DNA of 50,220 nt from Rhodanobacter sp. L36 (lineage in GTDB: Bacteria; Pseudomonadota; Gammaproteobacteria; Xanthomonadales; Rhodanobacteraceae). The stretch lies in the NCBI RefSeq assembly GCF_009765755.1, contig NZ_LMUV01000006.1:1-50220 (forward strand), written 5' to 3'. The position numbers were made by a program, and so were the translations under genes. Of the stretch, positions 17,932 through 27,754 are shown in pieces. The number at the start of each line of letters is the position of its first letter. Position 1 is the stretch's first letter. The notes beneath the pieces were generated by a model, which did not search any database, was not told the DNA's origin, and was given only the letters and a program-made list of their open reading frames with translations.

Positions 17932-19185
17932 TCAGCCATACACCGGAAATTTCTTGCACTGCGCCGTCACCGCGTCACGCACTTTCGCGATCACGGCCTC
18001 GTCCGATGGCGCATCCAACACGTCGCAAATGCCGTTCGTCAGCTCGATGCAATCCGTTTCCAGATAGCCGCGAGTCGTGACGGCCGGCGTGCCGATGCGC
18101 AGACCGGAGGTGACGAAGGGTTTGCGTGGATCATTCGGCACGGCGTTCTTGTTGACGGTGATGTGCGCGCGGCCGAGCGCTTCTTCCGCGTCCTTGCCGG
18201 TGACGTCCTTGCCAATCATGTCGACCAGCATCAGATGATTTTCGGTGCCTCCGGAAACGATCTTGTAGCCGCGCGACATGAACGTTTTCGCCATCGCCTT
18301 GGCGTTCTTCACTACCTGTGCCTGATAAGTCCTGAACTCCGGCTCCAGTGCTTCCTTGAACGCCACGGCCTTGGCCGCGATCACGTGCATCAGCGGGCCG
18401 CCCTGAATACCGGGGAACACGATCGACTGCAGCTTCTTCTCGATCTCTTCGCCGGCATCCTTTGCCACAATGATGCCGCCGCGCGGACCGCGCAGCGTCT
18501 TGTGCGTGGTCGAGGTGACGACGTGCGCATGCGGCAGCGGGCTCGGATAAACGCCCGCGGCAATCAGGCCCGCAACGTGAGCCATGTCGACGAAGAACAG
18601 CGCGCCGACCGAATCGGCGATCTGGCGCATGCGCGCCCAGTCGACCACCTGCGAGTACGCGCTGAAACCGCCGACCAGCATCTTCGGCTTGTGCTCGGTG
18701 GCGAGCCGCTGCACTTCGTCGTAGTCGATCAAGCCTTCCGCATCGACGCCGTACTGGACCGCGTTGAACAGCTTGCCGCTGATATTGACCTTGGCGCCGT
18801 GCGTGAGGTGGCCGCCGTGGGCGAGACTCATGCCGAGGATGGTGTCGCCCGGCTGCAGCAGCGCGAGGTACACCGCTTGGTTGGCCTGCGAACCCGAGTG
18901 CGGCTGCACGTTGGCGTAGGTGGCACCGAACAATTGCTTGAGCCGTTCGATCGCCAGCTTCTCGGCGATATCCACGTACTCGCAGCCGCCGTAATAGCGC
19001 TTGCCGGGATAACCCTCGGCGTACTTGTTGGTGAGCTTGGAACCCTGCGCTTCCATCACGCGCGGGCTGGCGTAGTTCTCCGAGGCGATCAGTTCGACGT
19101 GATCCTCCTGACGCTGGCCTTCATCGGCGATGGCCTTGGCCAGTTCTTCGTCGTAAGCGGCGATCGTGCAGTCCTTGGGGAACAT
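17932..19185 (-). CDS. glyA: Serine hydroxymethyltransferase
   Basis: 417 residues, the standard bacterial length. This PLP enzyme interconverts serine and glycine with tetrahydrofolate and supplies one-carbon units. Motifs include [35 protein letters not shown], the PLP-binding Lys in [15 protein letters not shown] and [17 protein letters not shown]. The ATG at 19185 has AGAGG 5 bases upstream; the frame extends further but without homology. It is divergent from the hydrolase gene at 19325. Confidence 0.97.
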   Translation of the reverse strand: MFPKDCTIAAYDEELAKAIADEGQRQEDHVELIASENYASPRVMEAQGSKLTNKYAEGYPGKRYYGGCEYVDIAEKLAIERLKQLFGATYANVQPHSGSQANQAVYLALLQPGDTILGMSLAHGGHLTHGAKVNISGKLFNAVQYGVDAEGLIDYDEVQRLATEHKPKMLVGGFSAYSQVVDWARMRQIADSVGALFFVDMAHVAGLIAAGVYPSPLPHAHVVTSTTHKTLRGPRGGIIVAKDAGEEIEKKLQSIVFPGIQGGPLMHVIAAKAVAFKEALEPEFRTYQAQVVKNAKAMAKTFMSRGYKIVSGGTENHLMLVDMIGKDVTGKDAEEALGRAHITVNKNAVPNDPRKPFVTSGLRIGTPAVTTRGYLETDCIELTNGICDVLDAPSDEAVIAKVRDAVTAQCKKFPVYG

Positions 19186-19276
19186 TCGAACCTCTGGGGT
19201 AACAGGCGGGGATGAACGCCGAAGTGTAGCGGCCGCGGGCGATGGCGGCCATCGCCGGGGCTTGCACAGCGCTTTT

Positions 19277-19301
19277 CGTACGTTGTACCGTACGCCGTAC
19301 G
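19277..19301. promoter_or_regulatory. Triple CGTACG operator candidate
   Basis: Three copies of the palindromic hexamer CGTACG occur at 19277-19282, 19289-19294 and 19296-19301. The first two form an 18-base palindrome-like unit, cgtacgttgtaccgtacg. It lies between divergent glyA and the hydrolase-TetR operon, 24 bases before the hydrolase start, where an autoregulating TetR protein would be expected to bind. The link to the TetR gene at 20408 is inference. Confidence 0.6.
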
Positions 19302-19324
19302 CAACCAACGTAATGAGGGTTTTC

Positions 19325-20401
19325 ATGCACGCATCCGTATCGACCCGCGCCTTGCGCGCGTGGTGTCTGGCCATCCTGCTGGTTGTCGCATCAGCGTCGA
19401 GCGCGTTCGCGCAAAGCGCATCGGGCGTGGGCTTTCACGCCATCACGATTCACGACCCGGTGAATGGCGGCGAGATGCCCGGCTACGTCTTCTATCCGGC
19501 GAAGCACGCCACGGGAATGAGCTGGGTCGGCCCGTATCACGTGGCCGGCACCGCCGATGCACCGATGGCGCCGGGCGTGCGCCCGCTGGTGGTGCTTTCG
19601 CATGGCAACGGCGGCTCCGATCTCGGCCACCACGACCTTGCGACCTATCTGGCATCGCACGGTTTCATCGTCGCGACACTGGAACATCCGAAGGACAACT
19701 TCCACGACCAGAGCGGCGTCGGCCACGCACCCGTGCTGGGTGGCCGACCGATCCAGGTGAAGGCCACGATCAGCTATCTGCTCGACGATCCGAAATGGAA
19801 GGCATCGATCGATGTGAATCGCATCGGCGTCGCCGGTTTTTCCGCCGGCGGCTACACGAGCCTGATGGTGGTCGGCGCCAAGCCGAAGTTCCGTCGCTTT
19901 ATCGATTACTGCCTGCGTTATACGGCGGATTTCATCTGCCTGGATGCAAAGAAGTTCAAGGCCAACGCAGCTGCTGAGGGCCTCACGCTGCAGCAGGTGA
20001 TGGATCGCACGCAGAAGCAGGCGGCGCAGTGGGGCGACACCGCCGACCCGCGCGTCAAGTCCGCTTTTGTGATGGCACCGCTGAGCCTGATCATCGACGA
20101 GGCCGGCGCGGCGTCGATCGATCGCCCGGTGTTCATGTACTACGCGCAGAACGACCACGTACTGCGTCCGTCCGAAAACGCCGAACACCTGATCCCGCTG
20201 ATGCACACGCTGGTCGCGGTGAAGATGGTGCCAAAGGCCGACCACTGGGTGTTCATTCCGCCCTGCTCGCCCGGCCAGGCGAAAGAGTTGCCGGTGATGT
20301 GCAGCGATCCGGCCGGCGTCGATCGCGCGGAAGTGCATGCGCAAATCCAAGTCGACGCGCTGGCGTTCTTCCGCAAGACGCTGCACGTGCCGGCGAACTG
20401 A
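19325..20401 (+). CDS. Secreted alpha/beta hydrolase (dienelactone/PAF-acetylhydrolase-like)
   Basis: 358 residues with a Sec signal peptide (hydrophobic core [18 protein letters not shown], cleavage after AFA near residue 29). Hydrolase elements are [15 protein letters not shown] (oxyanion loop), nucleophile elbow GFSAGG, a likely acid in YYAQNDHVL and His in KADHWVF. The chosen ATG has GAGGG 5 bases upstream; another ATG 12 bases earlier is possible. Six bases separate it from a TetR gene, forming an operon. It probably acts in the periplasm on an ester, with the TetR regulator sensing a related ligand. Confidence 0.85.
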   Translation: MHASVSTRALRAWCLAILLVVASASSAFAQSASGVGFHAITIHDPVNGGEMPGYVFYPAKHATGMSWVGPYHVAGTADAPMAPGVRPLVVLSHGNGGSDLGHHDLATYLASHGFIVATLEHPKDNFHDQSGVGHAPVLGGRPIQVKATISYLLDDPKWKASIDVNRIGVAGFSAGGYTSLMVVGAKPKFRRFIDYCLRYTADFICLDAKKFKANAAAEGLTLQQVMDRTQKQAAQWGDTADPRVKSAFVMAPLSLIIDEAGAASIDRPVFMYYAQNDHVLRPSENAEHLIPLMHTLVAVKMVPKADHWVFIPPCSPGQAKELPVMCSDPAGVDRAEVHAQIQVDALAFFRKTLHVPAN

Positions 20402-20407
20402 CGCGCC

Positions 20408-21016
20408 ATGCCGAAGGCGCTGAGCGATAGCGACATCGAGGCTTTTCGCGCGCGCATCTGCGAAACCGCGGCGACGCTCTATATCGAGCAAGGCCCCGCT
20501 GCGGTGACCATGCGCCGCATCGCCGGTGAACTCGGCTGCGGCACCATGACGCCGTATCGGTTTTTCGCGAGCAAGGAAGAAATCATCACCGCCGTGCGCA
20601 CGCGCGGCCTGCATCGTTTTTCCCTAGCGCTCGAACAGGCGCTGCAGACGCCAGGCGATGCGCGCCAGCGCAGCCGAAACGTGCGCGATGCGTACGTGGC
20701 TTTCGCGCGCAGCAACTCAGCCACGTATCGGCTGATGTTCGAATACCCGGAAACCAACCGCAACGATCCGGCGTATCGCGTAGCGCATGCACGCATGCTG
20801 AAAACTGTCGCCGAACACGTCGAAGTGCTGATTGCCGAAGGCGCGGTCGAAGCGGACGCACCGATCCTTGGCCATCAGATCTGGGCTGCGCTGCATGGCG
20901 CGGTGATGCTTGAAATTGCGGGCCTGTTGCCGCAAGGTTTCGACGCCGCGTCCCTGCACACACGCACCGCCGGCACGCTGTTCGATGCGGCTCGTCCTGC
21001 CAACAAAAAGACCTAA
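20408..21016 (+). CDS. TetR/AcrR-family transcriptional regulator
   Basis: 202 residues. The N-terminal helix-turn-helix is clear: AATLYIEQGPAAVTMRRIAG followed by ELGCGTMTPYRFFASKEEI. The C-terminal domain is a helical ligand-binding fold with a WHG-like feature (IWAALHGAVMLEIAGL). It is co-transcribed with the upstream hydrolase and probably represses that operon through the CGTACG sites. Its stop overlaps the convergent DUF817 gene stop by three bases. Confidence 0.9.
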   Translation: MPKALSDSDIEAFRARICETAATLYIEQGPAAVTMRRIAGELGCGTMTPYRFFASKEEIITAVRTRGLHRFSLALEQALQTPGDARQRSRNVRDAYVAFARSNSATYRLMFEYPETNRNDPAYRVAHARMLKTVAEHVEVLIAEGAVEADAPILGHQIWAALHGAVMLEIAGLLPQGFDAASLHTRTAGTLFDAARPANKKT

Positions 21017-21876
21017 CGCGCAGTTCTTGCAGGCGACGCATGGTGCACCGCCGACACCATCACGTAGCTGATCACCATCAGCAGCAACCACGCGCCGAGC
21101 TTGCCCAGCGGCACCATCTGCCAGCCGTGACGTTGCGCCGGATACAGCCACGCCTTGCTCAGCGTGCCCACGTTTTCCGCGAACCAGATGAACACCGCCA
21201 CCAGCACGAAGCCCAGCAGCAACGGCATGCGCCGGTGCACGCGTCGCACGCGGAAGTGCACCCAGCACGGGCCGAACACCCAGACCAGCGCCGCGAACAA
21301 CAGCCAGCGGACATCCGGCAGGTAATGATGCGTGAAGAAATTCGCGTAGATCGCGCAGGCCAACAGCGCCGTGACGACAAACGGCGGATGCCGCGTGAAA
21401 CGAAAATCGAAAAGCCGCCACACCCGCGCGAGATAGCTGCCGATCGACGCGTACATGAAACCACTGAAAAGCGGCACGCCACCCAGTCGCAGCAACGACG
21501 GCTCGGGGTATTCCCATGAACCGACCGACGTCTTGAACAATTCCATCGCCGTGCCGACGACATGGAACAGCAGGATCACCTTCGCTTCCTCGAGGCTTTC
21601 CAGTCGCGTGAGCAACAACATCAGCTGCATCGCCAATGCAGCCAGCGTAAGGAAGTCATAGCGCGCCAGCGGCGCATGCGCCGGATACCAGCGCCACGTG
21701 GCCAGCAGGAGCGCCACCATCAACCCGCCGAACAAAGAGGCCGAGGCCTGCTTCACGCCGAAGCAGATGAACTCGTGGACGAACACCGCGAAACGCCCGT
21801 GCGGACGGATACGGCAGGCAATCCATCGATCAAGAATGCGCAGCCGGCGAGCGAGAATCGCGATGGCGGAAAGCAT
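21013..21876 (-). CDS. DUF817 family membrane protein
   Basis: 287 residues with about seven or eight membrane segments. Family-like motifs are FVHEFICFGVKQASASLFG near the N-terminus, the conserved middle ELFKTSVGSWEYPEPSLLR with GGVPLFSGFMYASIGSY, and ENVGTLSKAWLYP near the end. The ATG at 21876 has AAGGA 9 bases upstream; the longer frame lacks homology. Its function is unknown for the whole family. It is convergent with the TetR gene, sharing stop-codon bases. Confidence 0.85.
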   Translation of the reverse strand: MLSAIAILARRLRILDRWIACRIRPHGRFAVFVHEFICFGVKQASASLFGGLMVALLLATWRWYPAHAPLARYDFLTLAALAMQLMLLLTRLESLEEAKVILLFHVVGTAMELFKTSVGSWEYPEPSLLRLGGVPLFSGFMYASIGSYLARVWRLFDFRFTRHPPFVVTALLACAIYANFFTHHYLPDVRWLLFAALVWVFGPCWVHFRVRRVHRRMPLLLGFVLVAVFIWFAENVGTLSKAWLYPAQRHGWQMVPLGKLGAWLLLMVISYVMVSAVHHASPARTAR

Positions 21877-21982
21877 GCGCCGAAGTCCTTTCGAGAAGTC
21901 CACGCACCATCGCCTGACGGCATGGCGCAAAAACACCCAGGAAATGGCCGGCTGCGGCCCATTCGCGGGCAACTAATAAAAT

Positions 21983-22019
21983 AATGACAATATTTGATAT
22001 TTGTCATTCCAAATGTCAT
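21983..22019. promoter_or_regulatory. Palindromic operator before the reductase-NmrA-TetR operon
   Basis: AATGACAA (21983-21990) and TTGTCATT (22001-22008) are perfect inverted arms around a 10-base AT-rich centre, and a third half-site ATGTCAT follows at 22013-22019. The AT-rich centre tatttgatat could also serve as a -10 region. The element lies 42 bases before the aldo/keto reductase start and is the natural target for the TetR protein at the end of the operon. Confidence 0.6.
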
Positions 22020-22049
22020 CCTTCGCTCCCACCTCGACGGAACACCTCG

Positions 22050-23054
22050 ATGAACCACCGCACACTTGGCCGCAACGGCCTGAAGGTTTCCTCCATCGGT
22101 CTTGGCTGCATGGGCATGTCGGACATGTACGGCAGGGCCGATCGCGGCGAAAGCATCGCCACCGTGCACGCAGCGCTGGATGTCGGCGTCACCCTGCTCG
22201 ACACCGGCGATTTCTACGGCATGGGCCACAACGAAATGCTGCTCGGCGAAGCGCTGGCGGATCGGCCGCGCGACAGCTATCAGCTCAGCGTGAAGTTCGG
22301 CGCGCAGCGCGGACCGGACGGCCAGTGGCTCGGCTACGACGCGCGTCCCTCCGCCGTAAAGACCGCGCTTGCCTACAGCCTCAAGCGCCTGCGCACCGAC
22401 TACATCGACATCTATCGCCCAGCACGGCTCGATCCCAACATACCGATCGAGGACACCGTCGGCGCGATCGCCGACATGGTGAAGGCCGGCTACGTGCGCC
22501 ACCTCGGACTTTCCGAAATGGGCGCCGGCACCGTCCGTCGCGCGCATGCGGTGTTGCCGGTGATCGATCTGCAGATCGAATATGCGGTAATCACGCGCGG
22601 CATCGAAGACGCCATCCTGCCGGCGTGCCGCGAACTGGGCATCGGCATCACCGCTTACGGCGTGCTGTCGCGCGGCCTCATCAGCGGACACTGGTCGAAG
22701 GGTCGCGAGCCTTCAACGCGCGATTTCCGCATGCACAGTCCGCGCTTCCAGGGCGAAAACCTCGATCACAACCTGCAACTGGTCGAGTTGTTGCGCGAAC
22801 TCGCAAAGGCTCGCGGCTGCAGCGTGGCGCAACTGGCGATCGCCTGGGTGTTGTCGCGCGGCGATGACATCGTGCCGCTGGTCGGCGCACGCACACGCGA
22901 CCGCCTGACCGAAGCGCTCGGCGCATCGAATGTCGCGCTGAGCGACGACGACATCGCCGCGATCGAACGCGCCGTGCCAGCGGACGCCGCAGCGGGTGAT
23001 CGCTACGCCAAGGCGCAGATGGCGATGCTCGACAGCGAACGCAGCACGCACTGA
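22050..23054 (+). CDS. Aldo/keto reductase, YakC-like
   Basis: 334 residues, TIM-barrel NADPH oxidoreductase. The start MNHRTLGRNGLKVSSIGLGC is typical. Asp and Tyr of LLDTGDFYGMG and Lys of LSVKFGAQRG are present. The catalytic His expected in a 'YYQHRVDP' motif is replaced: the segment reads IDIYRPARLDPNIPIEDT. NADPH-binding residues near the C-terminus (VPLVGARTRDRLTEALGA) are kept. First gene of a three-gene operon with an NmrA-like protein and TetR regulator; probably responds to a reactive or toxic small molecule. Confidence 0.88.
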   Translation: MNHRTLGRNGLKVSSIGLGCMGMSDMYGRADRGESIATVHAALDVGVTLLDTGDFYGMGHNEMLLGEALADRPRDSYQLSVKFGAQRGPDGQWLGYDARPSAVKTALAYSLKRLRTDYIDIYRPARLDPNIPIEDTVGAIADMVKAGYVRHLGLSEMGAGTVRRAHAVLPVIDLQIEYAVITRGIEDAILPACRELGIGITAYGVLSRGLISGHWSKGREPSTRDFRMHSPRFQGENLDHNLQLVELLRELAKARGCSVAQLAIAWVLSRGDDIVPLVGARTRDRLTEALGASNVALSDDDIAAIERAVPADAAAGDRYAKAQMAMLDSERSTH

Positions 23055-23088
23055 TTCCACTCCACTTCACGACAGAGAGGTCCATCGC

Positions 23089-23997
23089 ATGTACGCCATC
23101 ATGGGAATCACCGGTCAGGTCGGCGGCGCCGTCGCCCGTCACCTTCAAAACACCGGCCATCGGGTTCGCGCCATCGTGCGCGATGTAGCGAAAGCGCCGA
23201 ACTGGCTCGCGCGTGGCTCGGAAGTCGCCGTCGCCGACTGGTCCGACGAGCGCGCGTTGGCGAACGTCCTCAGCGGTGTCGACGGCGTGTTCGCGATGCT
23301 GCCGGCCAACTTTGCGCCGAGTCCCGATTTCGCCGAACCACGCGCATTGATCGCGACCTTGGTCGCAGCCTTGCGACAGGCAAGGCCGCCGAAGGTGGTC
23401 GCGCTGTCGTCGGTCGGCGCGCAGCAGAACCGCGATCTCGGACTGATCACGCAACTGCATCTGCTGGAAAGCGCGATCGATGCGATGCCGATGCCGCACG
23501 CCCACGTGCGCGCCGCGTGGTTCATGGAAAATCTGCGTTGGGACATTGCACGTGCAAGGGACGAGGGACGATTCGCGAGTTATCTGCAACCCCTCGATCG
23601 GGCGATCCCGATGATCGCCACCGACGATATCGGCCGCGTCGTCGCTCAGACGCTGACGCAGTCGTGGCAAGGTCATCGCGTGATCGAGCTGGAAGGACCG
23701 CAACGCTACAGTCCGCTCGACATGGCGCAGGCTCTGGCGGCAGTGCTCGAATACGACGTCGAGGCGTTCACGGTGCCGCGCAACGAGTGGGCAACGCGCT
23801 TCGAAGATGAAGGCACGCCGGCCGATCGTACCGGTCCGCGCATCGCCATGCTTGACGGCTTCAACAGCGGCTGGATCGACTTCGAAGGCGGCGGCACCGA
23901 AAACGTAATCGAGCACGTGCTGGGCGACATTCCGCTGGGCTACGTAGCCGACGAACTCGTCAGCGCCTGCCCGGTCGTGCTTGAATCCGCGGCATGA
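23089..23997 (+). CDS. NmrA-like NAD(P)-binding protein
   Basis: 302 residues. An N-terminal Rossmann motif, MYAIMGITGQVGGAVARHLQ, carries GxxGxxG. The sequence resembles quinone-reductase/NmrA-like atypical short-chain dehydrogenases: VVALSSVGAQQ in the middle, but the Ser-Tyr-Lys triad is incomplete, as is usual in this group. It may be an NADPH-dependent reductase or a redox sensor. GAGAGG lies before the ATG. It overlaps the TetR gene start as ATGA. Confidence 0.85.
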   Translation: MYAIMGITGQVGGAVARHLQNTGHRVRAIVRDVAKAPNWLARGSEVAVADWSDERALANVLSGVDGVFAMLPANFAPSPDFAEPRALIATLVAALRQARPPKVVALSSVGAQQNRDLGLITQLHLLESAIDAMPMPHAHVRAAWFMENLRWDIARARDEGRFASYLQPLDRAIPMIATDDIGRVVAQTLTQSWQGHRVIELEGPQRYSPLDMAQALAAVLEYDVEAFTVPRNEWATRFEDEGTPADRTGPRIAMLDGFNSGWIDFEGGGTENVIEHVLGDIPLGYVADELVSACPVVLESAA

Positions 23998-24596
23998 ACG
24001 AATCCGCGCTGACGCCCGAACGCATTCTTGCCGCCGCCGAAGACGTGCTGCGTCGCTTCGGCCCCGGCAAGGCCACGGTGGTGGACGTGGCGCAGGCGCT
24101 CGGGGTCAGCCACGGCAGCGTGTATCGGCATTTCGCCAGCAAAGCCGCGCTGCGCGACGCGGTACTGCGCGTGTGGCTGGAACGCACGATGGCGCCGTTG
24201 CAGATCATCGCCAACGGAAAAGCCGCGCCGCCGACGCGACTGCGCCAGTGGCTGGGCGCATTGCGCGAAGCGAAGCGCGACAAGGCGCTGGGCGATCCGG
24301 AACTCTTCGCCACCTACGGTGCGCTGGCCGCCGATGCGCGCGAGGTGATCAACGAACATGTCGAGCATTTGCGCGGGCAGATTTCTTCGATCATTGCCGC
24401 CGGTGTAGCCAGCGGCGACTTCCGCAAGGTGGATGCGCGTGCAACCGCGTTGACCATATTCGACGCCACCACGCGCTTTCACTATCCCGGCCTCGCGCAT
24501 TTGTGGGGCAACCCCGGTGAAGACGCGGCGTTCAAGCAGCTGATCGACCTGCTCATCCGTGGACTGGCGGCCGACGGCAAACCCGCCGCACGTTGA
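23994..24596 (+). CDS. TetR-family transcriptional regulator
   Basis: 200 residues. The DNA-binding domain is [20 protein letters not shown] followed by [20 protein letters not shown]. The C-terminal half resembles the YjdC-like ligand-binding domain, ending [16 protein letters not shown]. Its ATG overlaps the stop of the NmrA-like gene. Autoregulation through the palindrome at 21983 is likely. Confidence 0.9.
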   Translation: MNESALTPERILAAAEDVLRRFGPGKATVVDVAQALGVSHGSVYRHFASKAALRDAVLRVWLERTMAPLQIIANGKAAPPTRLRQWLGALREAKRDKALGDPELFATYGALAADAREVINEHVEHLRGQISSIIAAGVASGDFRKVDARATALTIFDATTRFHYPGLAHLWGNPGEDAAFKQLIDLLIRGLAADGKPAAR

Positions 24597-24600
24597 AAAG

Positions 24601-24627
24601 CAGCGCCTTCCGCCTGAGGCGGCGCTG
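24601..24627 (+). terminator. Hairpin after the TetR gene
   Basis: CAGCGCC (24601-24607) pairs with GGCGCTG (24621-24627), with a further GCCT/AGGC inner pairing. It begins four bases after the TetR stop codon. No T-run follows, so a terminator role is only likely from position. Confidence 0.45.
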
Positions 24628-24645
24628 CGGTCAGGACGCAGCCGC

Positions 24646-24651
24646 TATAAT
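24646..24651 (+). promoter_or_regulatory. Consensus -10 box of ettA
   Basis: A perfect TATAAT lies 68 bases upstream of the ettA start. A good -35 hexamer is not visible 17 bases upstream in the GC-rich sequence. Confidence 0.55.
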
Positions 24652-24718
24652 GGAAGTTTGGCGAGTCGCCGCATCGGCGGCAGCACCCTCGCCGCGCACC
24701 AGCCTTTCGGAGTCCTGC

Positions 24719-26380
24719 ATGCAATACATCTACACCATGAACGGCGTGAGCAAGATCGTTCCGCCGAAGCGCCAGATCATCAAGGACATCTCGCTCAGTT
24801 TTTTCCCCGGCGCCAAGATCGGCCTGCTGGGCGTGAACGGCGCGGGCAAATCCACGGTGCTGAAGATCATGGCCGGCGTGGACACCGATTTTCAGGGCGA
24901 GGCACGCGCCAATCCGGGCACCAAGATCGGCTACCTGGCACAGGAGCCGCAGCTCGATCCGGAGAAAACGGTACGCGAAGCGGTCGAGGAAGGCGTGGCA
25001 GAAATCCTCGACGCACAGAAACGCCTTGAAGAGGTCTACGCCGCGTACGCCGAGGAAGGTGCGGATTTCGACAAGCTGGCCATCGAGCAGCAGAAGCTGG
25101 AAAACCTGCTCGCCGCCAACGACGCGCACGCGCTGGAGCGCCAGCTCGAAGTCGCCGCCGACGCGCTGCGCCTGCCACCGTGGGACGCCAAGATCGGGCC
25201 GCTGTCCGGTGGTGAAAAACGTCGCGTCGCGCTGTGCCGATTGCTGCTGTCCAAGCCGGACATGCTGCTGCTCGACGAGCCGACCAACCATCTGGACGCG
25301 GAATCGGTCGACTGGCTCGAGCAGTTCCTGCACGACTATCCCGGCACCGTGGTCGCGGTCACGCATGATCGCTATTTCCTCGACAACGCAGCCGAGTGGA
25401 TTCTCGAACTCGATCGCGGCCGTGGCATTCCGTGGAAGGGCAACTACACCGAATGGCTTGAGCAGAAAGGCGAGCGCCTCGCCCGCGAAGAAGCTTCCGA
25501 AAAAGGTCGCCAGAAAGCGCTCGCGCGCGAACTTGAGTGGGTGCGTTCGGCAGCGAAAGGTCGCCAGTCCAAGGGCAAGGCGCGCATCAACCGCTTTGAG
25601 GAACTCAACTCGGTCGAGTACCAGAAGCGCAACGAAACCAACGAACTCTATATTCCGCCGGGCGAGCGTCTGGGCCAGGAAGTCATCGAGTTCGTCAACG
25701 TCAGCAAGTCGTTCGGCGACAAGCTGCTGATCGACGATGTGTCGTTCAAGGTGCCGCCGGGCGCCATCGTCGGCGTCATCGGCCCGAACGGCGCGGGCAA
25801 ATCGACCCTGTTCAAATTGATCACCGGCGTCGAGAAACCCGACCAGGGCGAAGTGAAACTCGGTCACACCGTGCAGCTCGCCTACGTCGATCAGTCGCGC
25901 GACAACCTCGATGCGAAGAAGAACGTGTGGCAGGAAGTCTCCGGCGGCGCCGACATCATCACCATCGGCCGCTACGAATTGCAGTCGCGCGCATACATCG
26001 GCCGCTTCAACTTCAAGGGTACCGACCAGCAGAAGCTGGTGGGTTCGCTTTCCGGCGGTGAGCGTGGTCGTTTGCACCTGGCAAAAACATTGATGCAGGG
26101 CGGCAACGTGCTGCTGCTCGATGAGCCGTCCAATGATCTGGACGTTGAAACGCTGCGCGCGCTGGAAGACGCGATGCTCGAGTTCCCCGGCTGCGCGATG
26201 GTGATCTCGCATGACCGCTGGTTCCTCGACCGCATCGCCACGCACATCATCGCGTTCGAAGGCGACTCGCACGTCGAGTTCTTCCCCGGCAACTACAATG
26301 AATACGAAGCCGACAAGAAGCGCCGCCTCGGCGAGGAAGGCGCCAGGCCGCATCGCGTGAAGTACAAGAAGCTGGCGTAA
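24719..26380 (+). CDS. ettA: ABC-F translation factor EttA (energy-dependent translational throttle)
   Basis: 553 residues. EttA binds the ribosomal E site and gates the first elongation step according to ATP/ADP. Two ABC domains are seen: first [20 protein letters not shown] and [10 protein letters not shown]; second [20 protein letters not shown] and [12 protein letters not shown]. Between them are the arm (about residues 95-140) and the basic linker rich in Lys and Arg (about 260-300). The N-terminus [20 protein letters not shown] matches EttA rather than other ABC-F groups. CGGAG lies 6 bases before the ATG. Confidence 0.95.
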   Translation: MQYIYTMNGVSKIVPPKRQIIKDISLSFFPGAKIGLLGVNGAGKSTVLKIMAGVDTDFQGEARANPGTKIGYLAQEPQLDPEKTVREAVEEGVAEILDAQKRLEEVYAAYAEEGADFDKLAIEQQKLENLLAANDAHALERQLEVAADALRLPPWDAKIGPLSGGEKRRVALCRLLLSKPDMLLLDEPTNHLDAESVDWLEQFLHDYPGTVVAVTHDRYFLDNAAEWILELDRGRGIPWKGNYTEWLEQKGERLAREEASEKGRQKALARELEWVRSAAKGRQSKGKARINRFEELNSVEYQKRNETNELYIPPGERLGQEVIEFVNVSKSFGDKLLIDDVSFKVPPGAIVGVIGPNGAGKSTLFKLITGVEKPDQGEVKLGHTVQLAYVDQSRDNLDAKKNVWQEVSGGADIITIGRYELQSRAYIGRFNFKGTDQQKLVGSLSGGERGRLHLAKTLMQGGNVLLLDEPSNDLDVETLRALEDAMLEFPGCAMVISHDRWFLDRIATHIIAFEGDSHVEFFPGNYNEYEADKKRRLGEEGARPHRVKYKKLA

Positions 26381-26420
26381 TTCGGCACAAGGCACGAAAA
26401 CGTCATTTCCACGAATTGCC

Positions 26421-26517
26421 GTCATTCCGGCGCAGGCCGGAATCCAGTCGAAGCAATGCGCGAAGCAACTTCATTCCTAGTCCATGATCACTGGATTCCG
26501 GCTTGCGTCGGAATGAC
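26421..26517. repeat. Dispersed inverted repeat (GTCATTCCGG ... CCGGAATGAC type)
   Basis: gtcattccggcgcaggccgg aatccagt (26421-26448) and actggattccggcttgcgtc ggaatgac (26490-26517) are imperfect inverted copies with 41 bases between. This wording recurs in many proteobacterial genomes as a mobile palindromic element. Here it fills the gap between ettA and pyrF and can form a hairpin in either transcript. Confidence 0.8.
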
Positions 26518-26534
26518 GAAGCAGGAGAAGCCAC

Positions 26535-27368
26535 ATGCACTTCATGCAATCCCTGCAATCCGCCTGGAAACGCAACGATTCACTCGTCTGCGTCGGCCTC
26601 GATCCGGAACCCGCGAAGTTTCCCGCACATCTTCGCGATGCGCCTGATGCGGTATTCGAGTTTTGCCGCGCCATCGTCGATGTCACAGCCGATCTCGTCT
26701 GCGCTTTCAAGCCGCAGATCGCGCACTTCGCCGCGTTGCGCGCGGAGGAATCGCTGGAGCGGTTGATCGCGCACATCCATGCACATCATCCTGGTGTGCC
26801 GGTGATCCTCGACGCCAAGCGCGGCGACATCGGCAGCACCGCGCAGCATTACGCGAGCGAGGCGTTCGATCGTTATCAGGCCGACGCGGTCACGTTGAAT
26901 CCGTATCTTGGGCGCGATTCGGCGCAACCGTTTCTCGATCGCGCGGACAAGGGCGTGATCCTGCTTTGCCACACGTCGAATCCTGGCGCGTCCGATCTGC
27001 AGGATCTGCTCGTGCACCAAAAAAATGGCGAAAGCCTGCCGCTGTATCAGCACGTGGCGAAGATCATCGCGCGCGACTGGAATATCCACGGCAATTGCGC
27101 CCTCGTCACCGGCGCCACGTGGCCGCAGCAACTGGGTGAAGTGCGCGCGCTGGTGGGCAACATACCGCTGCTGGTACCGGGCATCGGCGCACAAGGCGGC
27201 GACGTCGAAGCCGTGGTTCGTCATGGTCGTACGACGGACGGAACCGGATTGCTGATCAGTTCGTCGCGCGCGATTCTCTACGCGGGCAACGACGAACATT
27301 TCGCAGCCACCGCCGGTGTCGCTGCGCGTGAACTGCGCGACACCATCAACACCTTTCGACAAGGCTGA
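26535..27368 (+). CDS. pyrF: Orotidine 5'-phosphate decarboxylase (type 2)
   Basis: 277 residues. It makes UMP in the last step of pyrimidine synthesis. The N-terminal [17 protein letters not shown], the catalytic Asp-Lys-Asp set in [25 protein letters not shown] and the phosphate-binding VPGIGAQGG mark the longer type 2 subfamily. AGGAG lies 7 bases before the ATG. Confidence 0.95.
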   Translation: MHFMQSLQSAWKRNDSLVCVGLDPEPAKFPAHLRDAPDAVFEFCRAIVDVTADLVCAFKPQIAHFAALRAEESLERLIAHIHAHHPGVPVILDAKRGDIGSTAQHYASEAFDRYQADAVTLNPYLGRDSAQPFLDRADKGVILLCHTSNPGASDLQDLLVHQKNGESLPLYQHVAKIIARDWNIHGNCALVTGATWPQQLGEVRALVGNIPLLVPGIGAQGGDVEAVVRHGRTTDGTGLLISSSRAILYAGNDEHFAATAGVAARELRDTINTFRQG

Positions 27369-27396
27369 GCGCGCTGCGCCAGTCGTGCAGCTTCGT

Positions 27397-27660
27397 TTAA
27401 CTCGAAGCAGGAACGGGCTTGGCGGCCTGCAACATCTTCGCCTTCAGATCCAGCGCATCGGCGGCGTCCAACAACGCGCGCGCAAAGCTGCGCACTTCGG
27501 CAGGACGCAGCGCGTACCAGTTTCCCTTCTTGGTCGCCTCGGGGATATTCCGGCCGGATCGCGTGACGCAATGTGGGCGGAAAATCACCATGCCGGTCAG
27601 TGATTCCGAACTGATGTCCGCGGAAACGATCTGCATGTGTGTTTCGTTTTCTGTCTTCAC
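27397..27660 (-). CDS. Hypothetical protein
   Basis: 87 residues from a GTG with GGGAG 6 bases upstream; the longer frame overlaps the acyltransferase and is less likely. No membrane helix or signal is visible. The C-terminal half (RPAEVRSFARALLDAADALD and following residues) forms a likely amphipathic helix pair. I do not recognise the family. It lies 94 bases downstream of the acyltransferase and is convergent with pyrF. Confidence 0.6.
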   Translation of the reverse strand: MKTENETHMQIVSADISSESLTGMVIFRPHCVTRSGRNIPEATKKGNWYALRPAEVRSFARALLDAADALDLKAKMLQAAKPVPASS

Positions 27661-27754
27661 CGAACTCTCCCGGGCAGAAGCTCCACCCATGACGCAGCTT
27701 ACGCCACTGGGAGTTCCGTGCCCGTGCATGCGTGCAGAACAAGTCGACATTCGC

